A model generated the notes under the pieces. The model did not search any database. It was not told where the DNA came from and worked only from the letters and a program-made list of their open reading frames with translations. Shown here in pieces: positions 14,751 through 18,084 of a DNA stretch of 18,084 nt (position 1 is the first letter of the stretch; the number at the start of each line of letters is the position of its first letter). The DNA is from Butyrivibrio sp. (lineage in GTDB: Bacteria > Bacillota > Clostridia > Lachnospirales > Lachnospiraceae): contig NZ_SVFW01000066.1 of assembly GCF_015056685.1 (NCBI RefSeq), positions 1 to 18,084 of the forward strand, given 5' to 3'. Both the position numbers and the translations under genes were made by a program.

Positions 14751-16088
14751 ATGAAAAAGAAACTCATGTCAGTTCTTCTTGCAGGCTCAATGGTTCTTTC
14801 ACTTGCAGCTTGCGGAGAAACAGCAGCTGACACAACAACATCATCTGACAACGCTGAAGCTCAGACAGAGACTCAGTCAGCTGATACTACTGAGACTGCA
14901 GCAGCTACAAGCGAAGTAGCAGGAACTCAGGAAGCTGTTCGTCTTCTCAATGGTAAGCCAGAGATCAACGATCAGATGCAGGCTCTTGCTGCTAAGTATC
15001 TTGAAGAGACAGGCAACGTACTTACAGTTGAGACAATCGGTGGCGACACAAACGCTTCTGACGAACTTAAGAAAATGTACCAGGCTGACAACATGCCAGA
15101 TATCTTCGTTATCGAAGCTAACCAGGCTGCTAACTGGGACGGAATGCTCGCTGACCTTTCAGGTGAGGAGTGGACAAATAAGACTGGATTCGAACTTGTT
15201 GATTCTACAATGGGTACAATCGGATTCCCTTACACTGTAGAGGCTACAGCTCTTGGTTACAACGCTGATATCCTTGCAAAGGCAGGAATTGATCCTTCTA
15301 CACTTACAAGCCCTGACGCTTGGAAGGCTGCTTGTGAAACACTTGATTCCAAGAAGGATGAGCTTGGCATCACAGCTGTATTTGGTTGGTGTGCAGAGCC
15401 TACAAACCTTGGATGGTCTTCAGGTACTCACGTATTTGGTCAGTACCTTGATGCTGGTCTTAAGGCTGACGATACAACATACATCGATCTTCTTAACGAT
15501 GGTGGAAAGATTGATGAAGCAAGAATGAAGAAATTTGCTGAGTTCATCGGCATGATGAATCAGTATTCAGACCCAGCTCTTCTTGTAGACGGAACATACG
15601 AAAATCAGCGTGCCGGCTTCATGGAAGGCAAGTATGTATTCATCACACAGGGTAACTGGTGTGTAACATCTCCTGCAGATGTAAACTTCGAGTGTGGATT
15701 TGCTCCATATGCATTTGAAGATGGAATCAACACAATCATTGCTGGACCACCTTCATATTGGGTAGCATATTCAAATGGTAACGTAGAAGGCGCAAAGGCA
15801 TTCTTTAACTGGTGCGCTGGCGATTCAGCCCAGAACATCCTTGTAAATGATGCTGGTCTTGTATCTCCTTTCGATGATTGCCAGTATGAAGCTGTTAACC
15901 CATTCTACAAGAGCATGAACAGCTACATCACAGCTGGTAACTACTCAGGATGGCACACAATGCTTAAGAAAGACGGTCTCCAGAACGAGATATGTAACGT
16001 ATTTGCAGATTATGCAAAGGGCAAACTTGATGCTGATGGATTTGTATCAACAATGGCTCAGGTAATTTCTGCTTACTACGCTCAGTAA
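14751..16088 (+). CDS. Sugar ABC-transporter substrate-binding lipoprotein
   Basis: A 445-aa extracellular solute-binding protein of family 1 (MalE-like), tethered to the outer face of the membrane. It has a lipoprotein signal peptide with lipobox LSLAAC, so C21 is the lipid-modified residue. A Thr/Ser/Ala/Glu-rich tether follows to about 60. The remainder is a two-lobe sugar-binding domain with many Trp, Tyr and Asp residues (GWCAEPTNLGWSSG, ITQGNWCV, GPPSYWVAYS). The start at 14751 is fixed by AAGGAGG eight bases upstream. The longer frame from 14712 would bury the signal peptide. Codon choice is strongly skewed (GCT, CTT, AAC, AAG, ATC), as expected of a highly expressed gene. Two permease genes follow. 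The exact sugar is not readable, but the adjacent phosphorylase points to an alpha-glucoside. Confidence 0.93.
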   Translation: MKKKLMSVLLAGSMVLSLAACGETAADTTTSSDNAEAQTETQSADTTETAAATSEVAGTQEAVRLLNGKPEINDQMQALAAKYLEETGNVLTVETIGGDTNASDELKKMYQADNMPDIFVIEANQAANWDGMLADLSGEEWTNKTGFELVDSTMGTIGFPYTVEATALGYNADILAKAGIDPSTLTSPDAWKAACETLDSKKDELGITAVFGWCAEPTNLGWSSGTHVFGQYLDAGLKADDTTYIDLLNDGGKIDEARMKKFAEFIGMMNQYSDPALLVDGTYENQRAGFMEGKYVFITQGNWCVTSPADVNFECGFAPYAFEDGINTIIAGPPSYWVAYSNGNVEGAKAFFNWCAGDSAQNILVNDAGLVSPFDDCQYEAVNPFYKSMNSYITAGNYSGWHTMLKKDGLQNEICNVFADYAKGKLDADGFVSTMAQVISAYYAQ

Positions 16089-16101
16089 TAAGAAGTAATT
16101 T

Positions 16102-16130
16102 GGGCAGGGCACACGTGTCCTGCCCTTTTA
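16102..16130 (+). terminator. Intercistronic hairpin after the substrate-binding gene
   Basis: GGGCAGGGCA (16102-16111) pairs with TGTCCTGCCC (16116-16125), one G-T pair, loop CACG, followed by TTTTA. The short T-run suggests a partial terminator or an RNA-stabilising hairpin. Either would give more binding protein than permease from one transcript. Confidence 0.7.
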
Positions 16131-16172
16131 TCAATCAAAAGAACTTTTGCCTCACGGAAAGGGGGATCACTT

Positions 16173-17222
16173 ATGAGTACATTTTCTATAGGGAGAAAGG
16201 CATCATCATTTATATGCCTTATAGCAGGAATTGTGCTTACAATAGTTGGTTTGGGTCTGTCGATTGCCGGCACCGGAAATGTGTTTAGGGGAGCCATGTT
16301 CGTGTGCGGAATCCTACTATTCTTCATAGGATTGTACTTGTTTCCAACTCTTAAGCACCACCGTGCAATTATCAATTTCATATTTTTATTTCCACTTTTG
16401 TTTGCCTTCCTTGTAACAGTTATTATTCCACTGTTCCTTGGTATCGGTTATTCTTTTACCGATTGGGATGGCATCAGGCTTAAAAACTTCGTTGGTTTTT
16501 CCAACTATGCAAGAATGTTTAAACAGCCTGCATTCTTGTGGTCCACACTTTTAACCTTTTTGTTTGTAGTATTTAACATGATCCTTGTTAACCTTGTTGC
16601 TTTCCTTTTAGCACTTCTTTGCACCTCAAAGATCAAGGGACTTGGATTCTTCAGAGCAGCTTACTTCCTTCCAAACCTTATTGGAGGAATCGTACTTGGT
16701 TATATCTGGCAGTTCATTTTCAGTAATGTAGTAACTAAGTTCACTGGAACTTATTCAATGCTTTCGGATACAAATACAGCGTTCGTCGCTATAATTATCG
16801 TATATATCTGGCAGTATGCAGGTTACATAATGCTCATCTATATCACAGGTCTTAATACTATCCCCGGTGATGTCCTTGAAGCATCTGCCATTGATGGTGC
16901 AAATAAAATGCAGACTCTTTTCAATATAAAGCTTCCAATGATTGCACCAACTATCACAATCTGTACTTTCCTTACACTTACATCTGCGTTCAAGCAGTTC
17001 GATGTTAACCTTGCTCTTACAAATGGTAAGGGCTCAGTACAGTTCCTTGGCAACTATATTGCTAACGGAACAGAGATGTTGGCACTTAACATCTACACTA
17101 CAGCAGTTATCAACAATGATTATGCACTTGGTCAGGCAAAAGCCGTTCTCTTCTTCATCATTTTGGCTGCTGTCTCAATCATTCAGGTTCGTATATCTAA
17201 TAAGAAGGAGGTTGAATTATAA
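16173..17222 (+). CDS. Sugar ABC-transporter permease, MalF type
   Basis: A 349-aa inner-membrane permease, one half of the import channel. Residues about 65-349 form the standard six-helix binding-protein-dependent permease. The cytoplasmic EAA loop at about 235-256 (LEASAIDGANKMQTLFNIKLP) docks the ATPase. Two additional hydrophobic helices (about 12-32 and 40-58) precede the core, making it longer than the usual 290-310 aa. GGGGG lies seven bases before the ATG. The gene overlaps the next permease by one base (TAATG), so the two are translationally coupled. No ATPase gene follows within the window. Confidence 0.93.
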   Translation: MSTFSIGRKASSFICLIAGIVLTIVGLGLSIAGTGNVFRGAMFVCGILLFFIGLYLFPTLKHHRAIINFIFLFPLLFAFLVTVIIPLFLGIGYSFTDWDGIRLKNFVGFSNYARMFKQPAFLWSTLLTFLFVVFNMILVNLVAFLLALLCTSKIKGLGFFRAAYFLPNLIGGIVLGYIWQFIFSNVVTKFTGTYSMLSDTNTAFVAIIIVYIWQYAGYIMLIYITGLNTIPGDVLEASAIDGANKMQTLFNIKLPMIAPTITICTFLTLTSAFKQFDVNLALTNGKGSVQFLGNYIANGTEMLALNIYTTAVINNDYALGQAKAVLFFIILAAVSIIQVRISNKKEVEL

Positions 17223-18084
17223 TGCATACAAAAGAAAAAACATCCAGCGTTGTGATCAGACTGATCATAGCAGTTATCGTTGCAATTTATGTATTATTCC
17301 CATTCTTCCTGCTTCTTATCAACTCAGGAAAAGTTACTGCAGACATTACTTCTAACCCTGTAAGCTTTGCAGGAGCAAGTTTTTCACAGCTTCTCGAGAA
17401 CATAAAGGCTGTAATAAACGATCCCAACTTCCTCTTCTGGAGTTCATTTGGATCATCAGCCCTTATAACTGTTATCTCACTTGTTCTTTTATCACTCTTT
17501 GGAGCTATGGCAGCATGGGTAATCTGCCGTAACAAAACAGTTTGGTCAACAGTTATTTACTTTACTTTCATCGCATCAATGATCATTCCTTTCCAGGTAG
17601 TAATGCTTCCACTTATTTCTACCTTCAGAGATGTCGGAAAGTTCATTGGAATTCCAATGCTTCAGTCAATTCCCGGTATCGTATTTGCTTACCTTGGATT
17701 TGGCGGTGCCATGACAGTATTCATCTTAACCGGATTTATCAAGGGTGTGCCTTTTGATCTTGAAGAAGCCGCTTCAATCGATGGATGTTCTCCGGAGCAG
17801 ACATTCTTCCAGATCATCTTCCCTCTTTTAACTCCTGTTATTACAACAGTAACAATCCTTAACGGCATGTGGATCTGGAACGACTATCTTCTTCCATCAA
17901 TGATGCTTGGCCAAAATGGTAAAGTAATGACGATTCCTATCGCCATTCAGAAATTCGTTGGATCATACGTAAAGAGCTGGGATAGAATCCTTCCCGCAGC
18001 GCTCCTTGCAATTATTCCAATGATCATAATCTTCCTCATCGCCCAGAAGCAGATCATGGAAGGCATGATCGAAGGCGCCGTGAA
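17222..18084 (+). CDS. Sugar ABC-transporter permease, MalG type (cut by window end)
   Basis: The second channel subunit. 287 full codons are visible and no stop is reached. The last residues (MIEGAV) resemble the usual EGAVKG end of the family, so probably only one or two codons are missing. It has about six membrane helices, the first at 12-33, with a large exported loop at about 34-70. The EAA loop at about 181-202 reads EEAASIDGCSPEQTFFQIIFP. The ATG overlaps the preceding TAA by one base and has AAGGAGG upstream inside the previous gene. Confidence 0.93.
   Translation, partial: MHTKEKTSSVVIRLIIAVIVAIYVLFPFFLLLINSGKVTADITSNPVSFAGASFSQLLENIKAVINDPNFLFWSSFGSSALITVISLVLLSLFGAMAAWVICRNKTVWSTVIYFTFIASMIIPFQVVMLPLISTFRDVGKFIGIPMLQSIPGIVFAYLGFGGAMTVFILTGFIKGVPFDLEEAASIDGCSPEQTFFQIIFPLLTPVITTVTILNGMWIWNDYLLPSMMLGQNGKVMTIPIAIQKFVGSYVKSWDRILPAALLAIIPMIIIFLIAQKQIMEGMIEGAV

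Overview
The window looks like chromosomal DNA of a low-GC, anaerobic Lachnospiraceae-type Firmicute, most likely Butyrivibrio, Pseudobutyrivibrio or a close rumen/gut relative. The evidence is the AT-rich base composition, strong AGGAGG-type ribosome binding sites, a ferredoxin-fused aldo/keto reductase, a GH13_18 phosphorylase paired with a P-loop kinase, a membrane-bound LuxR regulator, and a secreted protein with the Asn-Pro-rich tandem domain common in this family. The species assignment is inference.

Layout. 126-1244 (-) is an aldo/keto reductase with two C-terminal [4Fe-4S] motifs. A probable gene remnant (1270-1557) lies just upstream of it. 1863-5510 (-) is a 1215-aa SWIM/SNF2 helicase with its own terminator. 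5511-6830 is a 1.3-kb stretch with no credible protein gene. It holds the most unusual structure in the window: about a dozen copies of a 36-bp degenerate unit in both orientations, arranged as nested palindromes, bounded by a 35-bp inverted repeat, and followed by a GC-rich segment with nested stems. 6831-8375 (-) encodes a secreted, Ser-rich protein with an unrecognised C-terminal half. 8660-10279 (-) encodes a 12-TM LuxR-type regulator.

The right third is a carbohydrate-use locus. A P-loop kinase (12127-13101) and a sucrose-phosphorylase-like GH13_18 enzyme (10427-12082) form a leftward operon. A LacI-family repressor (13307-14317) is divergent from them. A lipoprotein solute-binding protein and two MalF/MalG-type permeases (14751 to the window end) follow rightward. 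The substrate-binding gene's control region carries two 16-bp LacI-type palindromes exactly 200 bp apart. The inferred logic is that the repressor senses a sugar ligand, the ABC system imports a glucoside, and the phosphorylase, with or without the kinase, breaks it down while conserving glycosidic bond energy. The ATPase subunit is not in the window and may be shared, as is common for this transporter class.

The best candidate for something undescribed is the 5614-6496 repeat array. Same-orientation units start 52, 62 or 63 bp apart, close to whole helical turns. Several units keep the same internal stem position while its sequence changes, and the units form two mirror-image clusters. It could be a BIME/MITE-like mosaic element, a large structured RNA, or a phased protein-binding array. 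The sequence alone does not decide which.
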